From: Owenia fusiformis
Taxonomy: Eukaryota; Annelida; Polychaeta; Sabellida; Oweniidae
Assembly (NCBI GenBank): GCA_903813345.2
Contig: CAIIXF020000001.1
Span: 32,092,556 to 32,156,555 of the forward strand
Reading direction: 5' to 3'
Length of the DNA: 64,000 nt
The position numbers and the translations under genes are program-made. Below, piece by piece: positions 50,301 through 59,100 of this stretch; position 1 is the stretch's first letter, and every line of letters starts with the position of its first letter. The notes beneath the pieces are model-generated. The model was not told the origin of the DNA and ran no database searches. It worked only from the letters and a program-made list of their open reading frames with translations.

Positions 50301-53300
50301 CTATCCGAACGTCATGGGAACAAAACGACATATACACAACGTGTTTAGGTCTCTCAATATTGTAATTGTACATAGGAAAGTTTACTTTAATTCTTATCTG
50401 TTTTTGGGGTTTTCTTTTAATTTTTTAAATACTTTTTGTTAAATCAACCAAACGTTTCTTTATATAACTATAATATTGAGAGGTCTGAGAAAATGTTGTA
50501 TGTTATTTTGTTCCAACAAGGTTCGGAAAGATATTTTTCATTCTCAAGAATTAGTAGAAAGGAACAAAAAACAATTGCACTAAAAATCAAAAAATGTTCA
50601 TATTATACACTTTTTAGAACCCATCATTTGTTTTTTGTATACTGCAGGATGTATCATATAGTACATACTTGGTGCCCTCCAAGGATTCTATGGTACTGCC
50701 CCCTGGGGATCTTAACACAAGGTCTTTATGCCCTGATAGTGCAACAGTCCTTGCAGGGCAACATTCACCAGGTAAATAAGAATGGATTTAATTGATATCA
50801 CATTAATTTCTTGATTCTCTGCACAAGTTGTCTGTCGCTACAGAGCTGTATGTAAATATTAATGTTAAAACTTGTTTCTCTTGTTGAACTTGATTTTCTT
50901 GGTGACTTTGACTGGTGTTTATCTGTGTTGTAAAAACACATGTACTCGTATGTGCTTCATTAATTGAAATGGCAAAGCAATCTTAGAAAACAAAAAGGAA
51001 ACATTTGATAAATGCTAGTTCACATAATAGACTAGCTGCAAATTGAAATAATTTTAATTTACATCATCAAATATTCAAAATTGATATCACATTTGAAAAT
51101 GGGTAGGTTCCCCAGAGATGTTATAAAATCACAAAAGTGAAAAAAAAATTCTGTTGGACAGATAATGTTTTCTTTTACTGGACATATTTTAATTTGTATA
51201 ACTATCAGACACAGAAGGGTTATATGAAAATTGATCTACTTAAACTTCCTACTATATCTGCCATGTTATCTGACCCGAATTAGCCACCTGGTGGTAGAAC
51301 TAGTCACTACCTACTGGCATCTGGGTTATTGTTATGCTTCATTCATTTGTAATTGCAGCTATAGCATTATTATCAACCACTACTGTAGTTCCAATACAGG
51401 GGTCAAGTAATGATGCTAGAGTGGCCAATCCAGTTGTGCCAACAGTTGTAAAATGTAAGTATAGGGACACTCATCCAGTCCTCTACTCTGAAGATATGAT
51501 TATTAGTGCTAACATGTTTGATAATTAAGGTGGGTCAATTAATAGGATGATTTTAGTCCTGTTTGCATATTACATCTCAATGAACTTATACTGTACCAGC
51601 CTAAATTCAATTTCTTTGTTCATACCAATCATTCAGTTATAATATTATTTATCTATGATGATAATGTATTAAGGGTTATGATGCCACTATATTAACATTT
51701 AACACAATGGTTCAATTTTCTGCACTAATATGGGCCTAGCATAGTAGGGTAACTTTTGGCTGATGTTGGCTAATTTGGAATTTGCGTAATATATATTCTA
51801 TATACTCTAGGTCTAGTAATTCCACATGCCCTACCTTTAGAATCCATTGTAACAGATGTTTGAAAATATTGATTGTTTTTCAGCTCTAGAGTTGGAACAA
51901 GTGAAGGATTTACCTTATCATCCCAACTTGTTAGATGATCCTGAGTTCACATCTGGTAAACATAGGACCCTCATGACATTCTCCTCATACATGGTAAGTG
52001 TTGCGGCTTAAAATTTCACTTTGATTGAAGACATCTATTCCAACTGATGAATTGCATCACCAAAATTTGAAGCCAGTCACGTGTGCTTATGTTTTGACAA
52101 ATGTGCTTAAATTTTGACAAATGTGCTTATGTTTTGACAAAATCTGGAATGATCAATGATTTATTGTTTTACAGACATCTGTAATAGATTACGTGAAGCC
52201 ATCGGATCTAAAAAAAGATCTGAATGCTAACTTCAAGGAGAAGTTCCCCTACATACAACTTACACTTAGCAAACTCAGGAGCCTTAAAAGAGAATTGAAG
52301 AGAATTGCACATGAGAAGGTTTGTTAACTTTTTACTGGAAAAATCTTTAGTATGATGTTTTTTAAAGTCTTCTATCAATACTTCTCTCCCTCCAACTATC
52401 TATTGTGCAAAAGGTGTGAATGGTGAAGCCCAGGTGCTCACAAAAGCTAGATATGACCCAAAATTGTATAAAAGCATTGAAACCACCAATAGCATTAACT
52501 ACATGTACTGTATAAGTACATGGAGAATAACGCATCTGAAAATTACATCTGGGATTCATTATCTATATTTCAGTGTGGCCTTGATCTGTGGACAGTTAGC
52601 CAATCATATGTGCTTTTTGAGAAACTCATACTTAAGGTAAGATATTAATATGAACATGTGGTAGTTTGATGTATGCAGTCTTTTAGAGAGTTTATTATGC
52701 AGGCTCCAATTAAACAAAGTCACTAATGAGGATTGCGTTTGTTGAGTATATGTGGTAAATTATTCTTGACTCATTTCTTATTACAGGGTATGATAGGGAA
52801 GTTGAATCGTAAACTCTGTGCTGGAGCATGTCTGTTACTCTCTTCAAAACTAAATGATGTCACTAAAGGACCAACTCTCAGCAAACTTATTGAGGTAAGG
52901 GCTCATCAAACTACGTCCTGAACATTATCCATTTTAAAAATTACTGGATAACCTATCCACATGCTGTACAATCTTTTCTAGAGGTCCAATTATTTCCAAA
53001 ATTAGAAATACAGCAAATCAAGTTAGCAGGTCTGACCCCAGAAATATCCAGGATTTTGTATTTGTTAAACATGCAAGTGTAAACAATTGCATGGACAAAT
53101 ATCTACCTAGGGCTCTTTAATGTTTAGGAAAATCCTGTCAGGGGCATTGTACACATCCACCAAACCCTATGATCTACGATTCAGTCATGAATATGGAGAG
53201 CTGGAATATACATGTATGTTTCTTGATTTCAGGAGATTGAGACACGATTGAGAGTAAACAGGAAAGACCTACTTGCTTATGAGTTCTATGTCTTTGTGGC

Positions 53301-53376
53301 CCTAGAATTCAGCTTATTGGTGCCTGATCATGAAGTCTATCCCCACTACAGACGTTTGGTCTACCAGAGTTCATAG
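34954..53376 (+). CDS. CABLES1: CDK5 and ABL1 enzyme substrate (CABLES1/2 co-orthologue), thirteen exons
   Basis: Exons: 34954-35300, 40682-40720, 42782-42888, 43317-43446, 44176-44262, 47077-47179, 50648-50771, 51359-51454, 51884-51993, 52175-52318, 52574-52636, 52787-52894, 53233-53376. The sum is 1602 nt (533 codons plus stop) and every junction keeps phase. CABLES proteins link cyclin-dependent kinases to tyrosine kinases of the Abl/Wee1 type and act in cell-cycle control and neurite growth. The N terminus [17 protein letters not shown] (10-26) matches the CABLES signature. The central part has VVLSHRKAP and LPYNRR blocks. Residues about 345-533 form the conserved cyclin-box-like region, with [37 protein letters not shown] and [10 protein letters not shown] at the end. 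The two vertebrate paralogues cannot be told apart from here; the symbol is used in the broad sense. Confidence 0.93.
35340..36026. mobile_element. Foldback element, family B
   Basis: Left end cccgtcgagagctaccatgt and right end acatgatagctctcgacgtg are inverted copies; 'ttagattttgaaagtat' follows inside each. Starts about 40 bp after CABLES exon 1. It holds an inner insertion at about 35500-35697 bounded by 'gtagccaggatttgcc...ggggggg' and 'ccccccctagctacgggcct'. Confidence 0.78.
36369..37053. mobile_element. Palindromic element, family G, copy 1
   Basis: Left end aaggtgccatggaagttaac, right end gttaactaccaccgcactt (degraded). Most of the 685 bp is inverted: 'ggtcattttgacc', 'gcgcctacttttagc' and 'tcatcatgtttagggtca' occur on both arms. 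Confidence 0.8.
37054..37697. mobile_element. Palindromic element, family G, copy 2
   Basis: Head-to-tail with copy 1; ends with gttaacttccatggcacctt, the exact complement of its left end. The right arm is shortened compared with copy 1. Confidence 0.8.
37698..39468. other. CABLES intron 1, part without a recognised element
   Basis: AT-rich, no gene recognised. At 38836-38838 a GAG triplet sits between TTATTTACAG and GTAAGC; see findings (possible 3-nt microexon). Confidence 0.4.
39469..40464. mobile_element. Mariner-like foldback element (TIR GGGTGGTCCAAAAA)
   Basis: Left end tagggtggtccaaaaatagt and right end cactttttggaccaccctg-type, with TA on both sides (39467-39468, 40465-40466). Arms also share 'ctgcaacaggc', 'tctacaacatgtgaaaatat' and 'aaattttagacct'. 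The TA target and CAGGGTGG-type end are typical of Tc1/mariner derivatives. No transposase ORF. Confidence 0.8.
40682..40720 (+). CDS. CABLES1: CABLES exon 2 (39 nt)
   Basis: Acceptor TATTGCTTAG, donor GTATAA. Encodes [14 protein letters not shown] across the junctions; too short for an ORF search and placed by phase. Confidence 0.7.
41115..41365. repeat. Small inverted repeat between direct repeats
   Basis: Direct repeats of about 50 bp (around 'taatggaataacaaactat') at 41115-41164 and 41315-41365 flank an inverted repeat: 'acaaatatttaattctatt' mirrored by 'aatagaattaaatatttgt', and 'gtgaatacctg' by 'caggtattcac'. A small foldback insertion is likely. Confidence 0.6.
41565..42080. mobile_element. 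Foldback element, family H
   Basis: 'acaacccacccacatg' at about 41690 is mirrored by 'tgtgtgggttgtttgcatc' at about 42000; 'caatatgttgcgtttt' by 'aaaacacaacatatta'. A second copy lies at 54105-54420 beside the intergenic minisatellite. Confidence 0.7.
42081..42781. other. CABLES intron 2, remainder
   Basis: No gene, RNA or repeat family recognised. Confidence 0.35.
42782..42888 (+). CDS. CABLES1: CABLES exon 3
   Basis: 107 nt between TTTCAG and GTATAG; encodes [20 protein letters not shown] and further residues. Phase fits both neighbours. Confidence 0.8.
43317..43446 (+). CDS. CABLES1: CABLES exon 4
   Basis: 130 nt, acceptor TTTTCTAG, donor GTAACA. Encodes an arginine cluster, a Ser/Thr-rich stretch and [17 protein letters not shown]. 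The Ser/Thr-rich part is a plausible phosphorylation region. Confidence 0.85.
44176..44262 (+). CDS. CABLES1: CABLES exon 5
   Basis: 87 nt, acceptor TTGTTCAG, donor GTATGT. Encodes [20 protein letters not shown] and RRHAYGRP, a conserved central block of the family. Confidence 0.88.
44486..44595. mobile_element. Short copy of repeat family I
   Basis: Starts gtgacatattgttattgtct and ends aggtggtgacattttgcatg-ttaatgcctt, matching both ends of the large copy at 47389-49293. Mostly deleted inside. Confidence 0.65.
44596..46387. other. CABLES intron 5, part without a recognised element
   Basis: AT-rich; no gene recognised. The ORF at 46027-46311 has no recognisable domain and no exon-like borders. 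Confidence 0.35.
46388..46892. mobile_element. Family D element, short copy
   Basis: Inverted relative to 20393-22335 and lacking about 1.4 kb of its middle. Right end gctattagatct followed by TTAA (46893-46896). The left end (about 46388) is diverged. Confidence 0.65.
47077..47179 (+). CDS. CABLES1: CABLES exon 6
   Basis: 103 nt, acceptor ATTTCAG, donor GTAAGC. Encodes [20 protein letters not shown] then [14 protein letters not shown]. Confidence 0.85.
47389..49293. mobile_element. Repeat family I, large copy with ~11 internal units of ~145 bp
   Basis: Left end with 'accaccaaaagtggtgacat' (twice), right end 'aggtggtgacattttgtcat' then gttaatgccttgttcc. About 47570-49200 is a tandem array; each unit has 'caaatctgactttagatt', 'gacatttgaccttcaatgac' and poly-T before 'caaaatcatctac'. 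Most units carry direct AGGTCA repeats. In CABLES intron 6. Confidence 0.8.
49300..50046. mobile_element. Family C element, second full copy
   Basis: Starts aaaggataggtatcgatatg and ends tcaccataacgataccactc. Colinear with 14994-15742 through most of its length. Adjoins the end of family I at 49293. Confidence 0.8.
50071..50605. mobile_element. Family C element, truncated copy upstream of CABLES exon 7
   Basis: Starts aaaggattggtatcgatatg; later parts ('tatcgtat', 'ctataatattgagaggtct', 'gttccaacaaggttcgga') match the complement of the family. The right terminal repeat is missing; the homology stops about 40 bp before exon 7. Confidence 0.7.
50648..50771 (+). CDS. CABLES1: CABLES exon 7
   Basis: 124 nt, acceptor TACTGCAG, donor GTAAAT. 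Encodes [14 protein letters not shown], like the V-S-Y-x-x-(F/Y)-L-x-P block of CABLES proteins. A truncated family C element ends about 40 bp upstream. Confidence 0.87.
51028..51330. mobile_element. Family E element upstream of CABLES exon 8
   Basis: Matches the complement of 28011-28452: 'gccacctggtggt', 'tatcagacacagaagggtta', 'ttactggacatatttt'. Ends tggcatctgggttatt at 51330, 28 bp before the exon. Confidence 0.75.
51359..51454 (+). CDS. CABLES1: CABLES exon 8
   Basis: 96 nt, acceptor TAATTGCAG, donor GTAAGT. Encodes a hydrophobic, valine-rich linker ([18 protein letters not shown], then [13 protein letters not shown]). A family E element ends 28 bp upstream of the exon. Confidence 0.82.
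51884..51993 (+). CDS. CABLES1: CABLES exon 9: start of the conserved C-terminal region
   Basis: 110 nt, acceptor TTTTTCAG, donor GTAAGT. Encodes [20 protein letters not shown] then LMTFSSYM, matching the entry to the cyclin-box-like part. Confidence 0.92.
52175..52318 (+). CDS. CABLES1: CABLES exon 10: cyclin-box-like region
   Basis: 144 nt, phase 0. Encodes [20 protein letters not shown] and [20 protein letters not shown], nearly colinear with vertebrate CABLES. Confidence 0.95.
52574..52636 (+). CDS. CABLES1: CABLES exon 11: cyclin-box-like region
   Basis: 63 nt, phase 0, encoding [20 protein letters not shown] then K; acceptor ATTTCAG, donor GTAAGA. Confidence 0.93.
52787..52894 (+). 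CDS. CABLES1: CABLES exon 12: cyclin-box-like region
   Basis: 108 nt, phase 0. Contains [20 protein letters not shown], the strongest CABLES match in the window. Donor GTAAGG. Confidence 0.95.
53233..53376 (+). CDS. CABLES1: CABLES exon 13: C terminus
   Basis: 144 nt including TAG. Encodes [20 protein letters not shown] through [17 protein letters not shown], the usual family terminus. Confidence 0.95.
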   Translation, partial: EIETRLRVNRKDLLAYEFYVFVALEFSLLVPDHEVYPHYRRLVYQSS

Positions 53377-53790
53377 CACAAGAACAGTGTAATTAGTGTT
53401 CCTGATCATTTTCATCCCCATCAAGTTCATCCCCATTATGGAACAGAACGTTTTTGAAAATTGATGCGGAAGTACGATGTATTTATAAATGGTTGCCATT
53501 TAGAGTGCCAAATTATACTAGTCCAACATAATGCTTAATGAAACATGTTTAACAGTAATATGTGTAAAAGGTAGGCTATATGTAGTATATAGTGAAAGAG
53601 ATATACTCTACACTTTGTCATTGTGTGGACTGGAACTGAAGAAACATAAGGTCATGAATACATGTATTATACTTATGTAGCATTGTTTATATGTAGTTGA
53701 GTCAATGGTTTTGTATTTTTACACTTCCTGAAAGTAAATTCAATTTTTGATTGTAAACAAAATAAAAAATGACCACAAAATCTGATTTCA
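53377..53790 (+). terminator. CABLES 3' untranslated region with polyadenylation signal
   Basis: AATAAA at 53761-53766, 385 bp after the stop, is the first good signal and probably ends the transcript. Nothing else recognised in this stretch. Confidence 0.65.
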
Positions 53791-54104
53791 TATTTATGTG
53801 AATTTACACTTATTATTAATAACTACATTTTCTATTTCCTCACTACATAGATCGGGACCATAAGTAGCCCTAAAAACTGTTTAAGATATCAACTTCAAAT
53901 TTTCTTGGATAACTTTGGGGTACACACAAGCGTATCTAGTGTGCGCGGCCCCCTCTAAGATTTTTCAAAAAAATAATACTTTTTCAAAAATCCAATGAAA
54001 TACCAGTTATCGTGTTAACATTTATCTCATGGGCATAGGGCTATATTTTGAGTTGGTAAGCATACTCAGGGATGCCTAATTGTGTGGCCGAAGGCCCCGC
54101 ATCG

Positions 54105-54420
54105 TGGGGGGATTTTGGACAGTCATATGTTTGATTTTGGCCATTTTCTAGTGATTTAAACAGGTGCATATTATGAATTATAAAAAATATGAACAGGTGC
54201 CAATGCATTACCTCCAGGAAAATCACTTCTAGAGATAATAAAATAATTTCGACTTTGAGACAGGGTAGATGCAAACAACCAAAGGAATCGCTTATTCCTT
54301 TTAAGGGATTAACTGTGTGTCAAAACGCAACATATTGATGCAAGAAAAATTAAAAAAGCAGGGATGGAAGGGGTTGAAAATCAGGAAAAACATGTGGGTG
54401 GGTTGTTTGCATCTACACAT
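54105..54420. mobile_element. Family H element, second copy
   Basis: Shares 'gatttaaacaggtgcatat', 'aactgtgtgtcaaaacgcaa' and 'gtgggtgggttgtttgcatc' with 41565-42080. Its right end runs directly into the 45 bp minisatellite. Confidence 0.7.
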
Positions 54421-55325
54421 ATTGAGTGACTGACAGCAGCCATACACAATGGACCTCATACACACATCGAGTGACTGACAGCAGCCATACACAATGGACC
54501 TCATACACACATCGAGTGACTGACAGCAGCCATACACAATGGACCTCATACACACATCGAGTGACTGACAGCAGCCATACACAATGGACCTCATACACAC
54601 ATCGAGTGACTGACAGCAGCCATACACAATGGACCTCATACACACATCGAGTGACTAACAGCAGCCATACACAATGGACCTCATACACACATCGAGTGAC
54701 TGACAGCAGCCATACACAAAGGACCTCATACACATATCGAGTGACTGACAGCAGCCATACACAATAGACCTTATACACACATCGAGTGACTCACAGCAGC
54801 CATACACCAAGGACCTCATACACATATCGAGTGACTGACAGCAGCCATACACAATAGACCTTATACACACATCGAGTGACTGACAGCAGCCATACACAAT
54901 GGACCTCATACACATATCGAGTGACTGACAGCAGCCATACACAATGGACCTCATACACATATCGAGTGACTGACAGCAGCCATACACAATGGACCTCATA
55001 CACACATGGAATGACTGACAGCAGCCATACACAATGGACCTCATACACACATCGAGTGACTGACAGCAGCCATACACAATGGACCTCATGCACACATCGA
55101 GTGACTGACAGCAGCCATACACAATGGACCTCATACACACATCGAGTGACTGACAGCAGCCGTACACAATGGACCTCATACACACATCGGGTGACTGACA
55201 GCAGCCATACACAAAGGACCTCATACACATATCGAGTGACTGACAGCAGCCATACACAATGGACCTCATACACATATTGAGTGACTGACAGCAGCCATGG
55301 TTCACAACGGACCTCATGCACACAT
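54421..55325. repeat. Minisatellite, about 20 copies of 45 bp
   Basis: The unit centres on 'gagtgactgacagcagccat' and 'acacaatggacctcatacac'. The 45 bp period is a multiple of three, so several frames stay open; codon-like quality is an artefact of the repeat. Lies between CABLES and ABHD13. Confidence 0.95.
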
Positions 55326-55931
55326 TGAAAGGTTGACAGGAGCAAAAAAAACTGGCGTGACTGCAAATTTTCCAGCAAATGAGTGACAAATATGCAAATT
55401 GCGGGACAGTTGGATGGCCTGCAGCTGAATGGCTTCACACGTATAGTGCCAATATAAATGAACACAATGCCTGGATCTCATTTACACAAAGAATGGCCCA
55501 ATAGGCCTCATACACATAAAGAATGACCAATGGAGCTGAGCACAACGGACCACATTGACACCTAACCTCACTCACATACATGTTTTCGTTTAGTGTAACT
55601 CAGCTAGATAGTCTCAAAGCTATTAATTTCAATACATAATACGATTGTATCACCATGTATATCCAATATGACTCCTCATTTAGATAGTGACCTTAATATT
55701 TAGTTATCCTAAGGATAGTTCTTCCACATCACCACGCTCCTAACATAAGAGATAAGAAAAAATTTTGACAGAAAAAATTTCAAAATGGCATGATTTTGTT
55801 TAGATTTCCGTGGCTTGACTGGGTAGAAGCATACGTATTCAAGTTGGGTATAATTGTCATATACCCTGGATAAGGTAACAACAAACAAGGACGAGGATAA
55901 GGCTCAGACAGCCGCCCAAGAACCGTCTGAA
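55326..55931 (+). promoter_or_regulatory. ABHD13 upstream region and 5' leader
   Basis: No repeat or gene recognised beyond the degenerate edge of the minisatellite (to about 55580). The leader before the ATG at 55932 is open in frame for 26 codons but has no ATG. The promoter was not located. Confidence 0.35.
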
Positions 55932-56109
55932 ATGCCGAGGTTCCGAGTTCCTGTTTTCATATCCAAATTTAATGTTGTGGTGCGTATCGCACTGAAGTTA
56001 GTGGTGAAATTCTGGCAAATGTGCACGACTGGGATGCTCATACTACTGCTGCTTTATTGGCTGTATGGCAGCCTTGTGGCATTTGGTTTACTCTGGGCTG
56101 CAATGATAG
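55932..56109 (+). CDS. ABHD13: ABHD13 exon 1: start and membrane anchor
   Basis: 178 nt; MPRFRVPVF start, then basic/hydrophobic residues and the anchor GMLILLLLYWLYGSLVAFGL. Donor ATAG|GTGAGA. The ATG is the only one in this frame. Confidence 0.87.
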
Positions 56110-59100
56110 GTGAGATAATTTCTTCTTTACGACAATATAGACCCAGAGTCGGGTCAATCTGCAAGAGGGTTGGGTTTTTCTTGGTTCGGTTATTCATTAA
56201 TGGAAGTATTTCATTCCCACGGTACAAATTACTTTTCTGCGATCAATTCCGTAAGTTAGGTTCAGTTATTTTCTGGTACAAAATAAAGTATGAAGGCATG
56301 GTGTCAATTTCCTTGCTTTTTTCAGGAAAGTATCATTACATTGTCTTCTTTAAGAATATCTAGTAGACGTTCAATGGGAACTCCAGGAAATTCTGATATT
56401 TCACACTTTCTATTTTTTCCAAATTTTCTTTCAAAGTTTCCAGACAACACAGGAGCTACCATTGACCTGTTTCCAGGTTTAGAACCCCTGTTTTCAATGA
56501 TTTGTTTTTACAAAAGCAAAATCCCTTGGAGTTTTAGTAAGTTATGGCGGTGTTAAACAGGGGTCCTTTTATGAGCAAAACTCCTATCAAAAATCCAATT
56601 CAGAAATTCAATATGATATGCTCTCTTTAAGGAATAAAGACCAAGATTTATGATTTATGGCGTAATATATGACCAAAAATTTTATTCTGTTCATTGTTGA
56701 AAGACCGAAATCGCGTAGCTGAACAATTGACTAACTGAAACTGATAGGCAAATCTGACTTAAGAAACTGAGTACTGAGTAACTAAAAAATTGACTAGGTA
56801 CCAAAGTCTTAAACCGACTTCATAACTTCAAAAAACTCCAAGCGATTTTCTTTAAAAAACAGGAATCAGTAGAACAATATCAATACTAAAGATTCCAAGT
56901 AATAAAAATAAGGGTTCTTCAACAGGGCATATTTCTGGATTTCTAGGGGTTTTGGTTACTACTACAAGTAGTAACCAAAACTGCCATTGCTGAGATATTC
57001 ACAATCAATTCCCTCGATTAGGAAACGAGGGAAAGTACTCTCCTCATTTCTTTGAGAAACGTTCCTCCCAACTGGTGTTTCCTTCATTTAAAAGTTTAAG
57101 TTGCAGTATCAGTTTAGCTAAAAACTTATATCGAAAGCTCTCTATTAACCACGTATCTACTTTACCAGTATGTCCTCCAGGAATTGTAACATTTTGTTTG
57201 GCATCTGTAACAAATTCTTCCAACTTTCAATAACTTAACAAGAATTGTTTAGACTGCCTTAAATTTTTACTGTGAACATTGTAAACATGTAATGAGTTCC
57301 AACACATTTCGCCAATATCTGTTACCATGGCAACAAATAAGGGAACTTGTAATATTTGTAACCACTTGCAATTGATTTAAGAAGTAGTATTCACATGGAC
57401 CTGAAATTTTTATTGTCAGCACATGTAGACATGTCATGACTTTTAATATATTTTTGCAGTTTCAGTTTTAACATATTTTTGCAGGTTCAGTTTCAGCATG
57501 GCAATGAATCTATATGTTACCATGGATGTGACTGTTTGGGGTGCCACTTTTGTAACCATTGCAATAACTAATTTGGTGGTAACATTTATTAATGTTAATG
57601 CCCTGTTCCAGGACTTGCTTACAATGCCCAAGACATGTTGCTATACTATCCTGATCAGCCCTCCTCTTCAAGGTTCTTTGTTGAGTCACCTTCCACATTC
57701 GGGTTACCATATGAGAACCTGTTTGTAAGAGCTAAGGATGGTGTTCTCTTGAACTTGTTGTTAATTAAACAACCAGGACCAGAGATTATGAAAAAAGCAC
57801 CAACATTTGTTTATCTCCATGGTAATGCAGGAAATGTTGGCCACAGGTGAGAAATAAATCATTCTCTGAGTAACTTCCAGTAGTATTTATAAGATATTGA
57901 CATTTGGTACTTTGAATGATGCAATATGATAACAGTTATATATATCTAGAGAGAGAGAGAGAGAGAGAGAGGGGGTAAAATTATGCCTTTTACATAATTT
58001 TCATTATACTGTTTATATCATTTGCCATGTTCTGTTTCATTTGTTCTGTTTCATTTTTCATTTGGTACTATTTGTCTCTGTCCTATTAGCACCATATTGT
58101 TATTATCCCACCGAACATAGTTTGTAGGGATATAGAGAAGTCATCCCTCTGTCCATCTGTGCATTCAATTCTTTGATAAGTCATATACGAGTTGATGGAT
58201 TTGGTTCAAATTTTATATGCTGATCATTAGGAACAAAAGCGCTCTGCTTAAAAAAAGATTTTCAAAATATCCACCAGTAGACAGAAGAGTTCTGTTCAAG
58301 AAAAATGTTCAAGATTGCTGTTATTTATCAAAACCTGTTTTGTTTAATGGGATTTGCTACTCCGTTGAGTTGCTGTTTTCTAGGGTCTGAGGTACTTTGC
58401 TTTCAGGTTATACAATAGTCATGGCTTACACAGAAATGTCAGGGTGAATATACTGCTGGTTGAATATAGAGGTTATGGCAAGAGTGGGGGAGTGCCAAGT
58501 GAATCAGGTATACAAAATTTGTTAATCCATTATGAGTGATGTAATATCCTAGATTTATGTATGCATTTATGTATGGAATTGTCTTCTAAAAGATTTAATT
58601 AAATATTATTATTATTTACTCATATGTATTCTTTATACCAACGATCTAAGCTCAGTAAGGATATTGAAGCCCTCAGTCTGTCCATCTGTCAGGGAAATAA
58701 CTTGAATACTAGTGATTGGATTTTTTCATATTTGGTAGAAAGAAAAAACGCAAAAAAAACTTTTTCAAGATGGCATCAGTTGAATGGAGGAATTTTTAGA
58801 AAGGAATGGTATCGATATGGTGAACTTTTTGAACACACGTTTCTCTTAAACCAGTCATCAAAACATTCTGAAAATTGTACACATTTTCAATTTAATGGTC
58901 ATCTTTTGGATGGTAACATTATAATTTTAAATATATATATATATACATGTACATGTACTTGTAAACTTGGTGCCAAAATAATTGCAAATCACATTGTTCG
59001 CTTCCAATTGTACCCATGAAGAGAATTGGGTGTGAGAAAGCTACAGGAATTTTTATATGGTTTCTTTGGAAACACAACCAGGACTAGTTGCTACTATGGT

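Noticed and set aside
54301-55465. Several overlapping long ORFs on both strands with Cys-rich or Val/Trp-rich repeats
   Set aside because: They are the 45 bp minisatellite read in its open frames; the period is a multiple of three, so the frames stay open without selection.
55854-55931. Longer N terminus for ABHD13
   Set aside because: The extra 26 in-frame codons have no ATG; the first ATG is at 55932.
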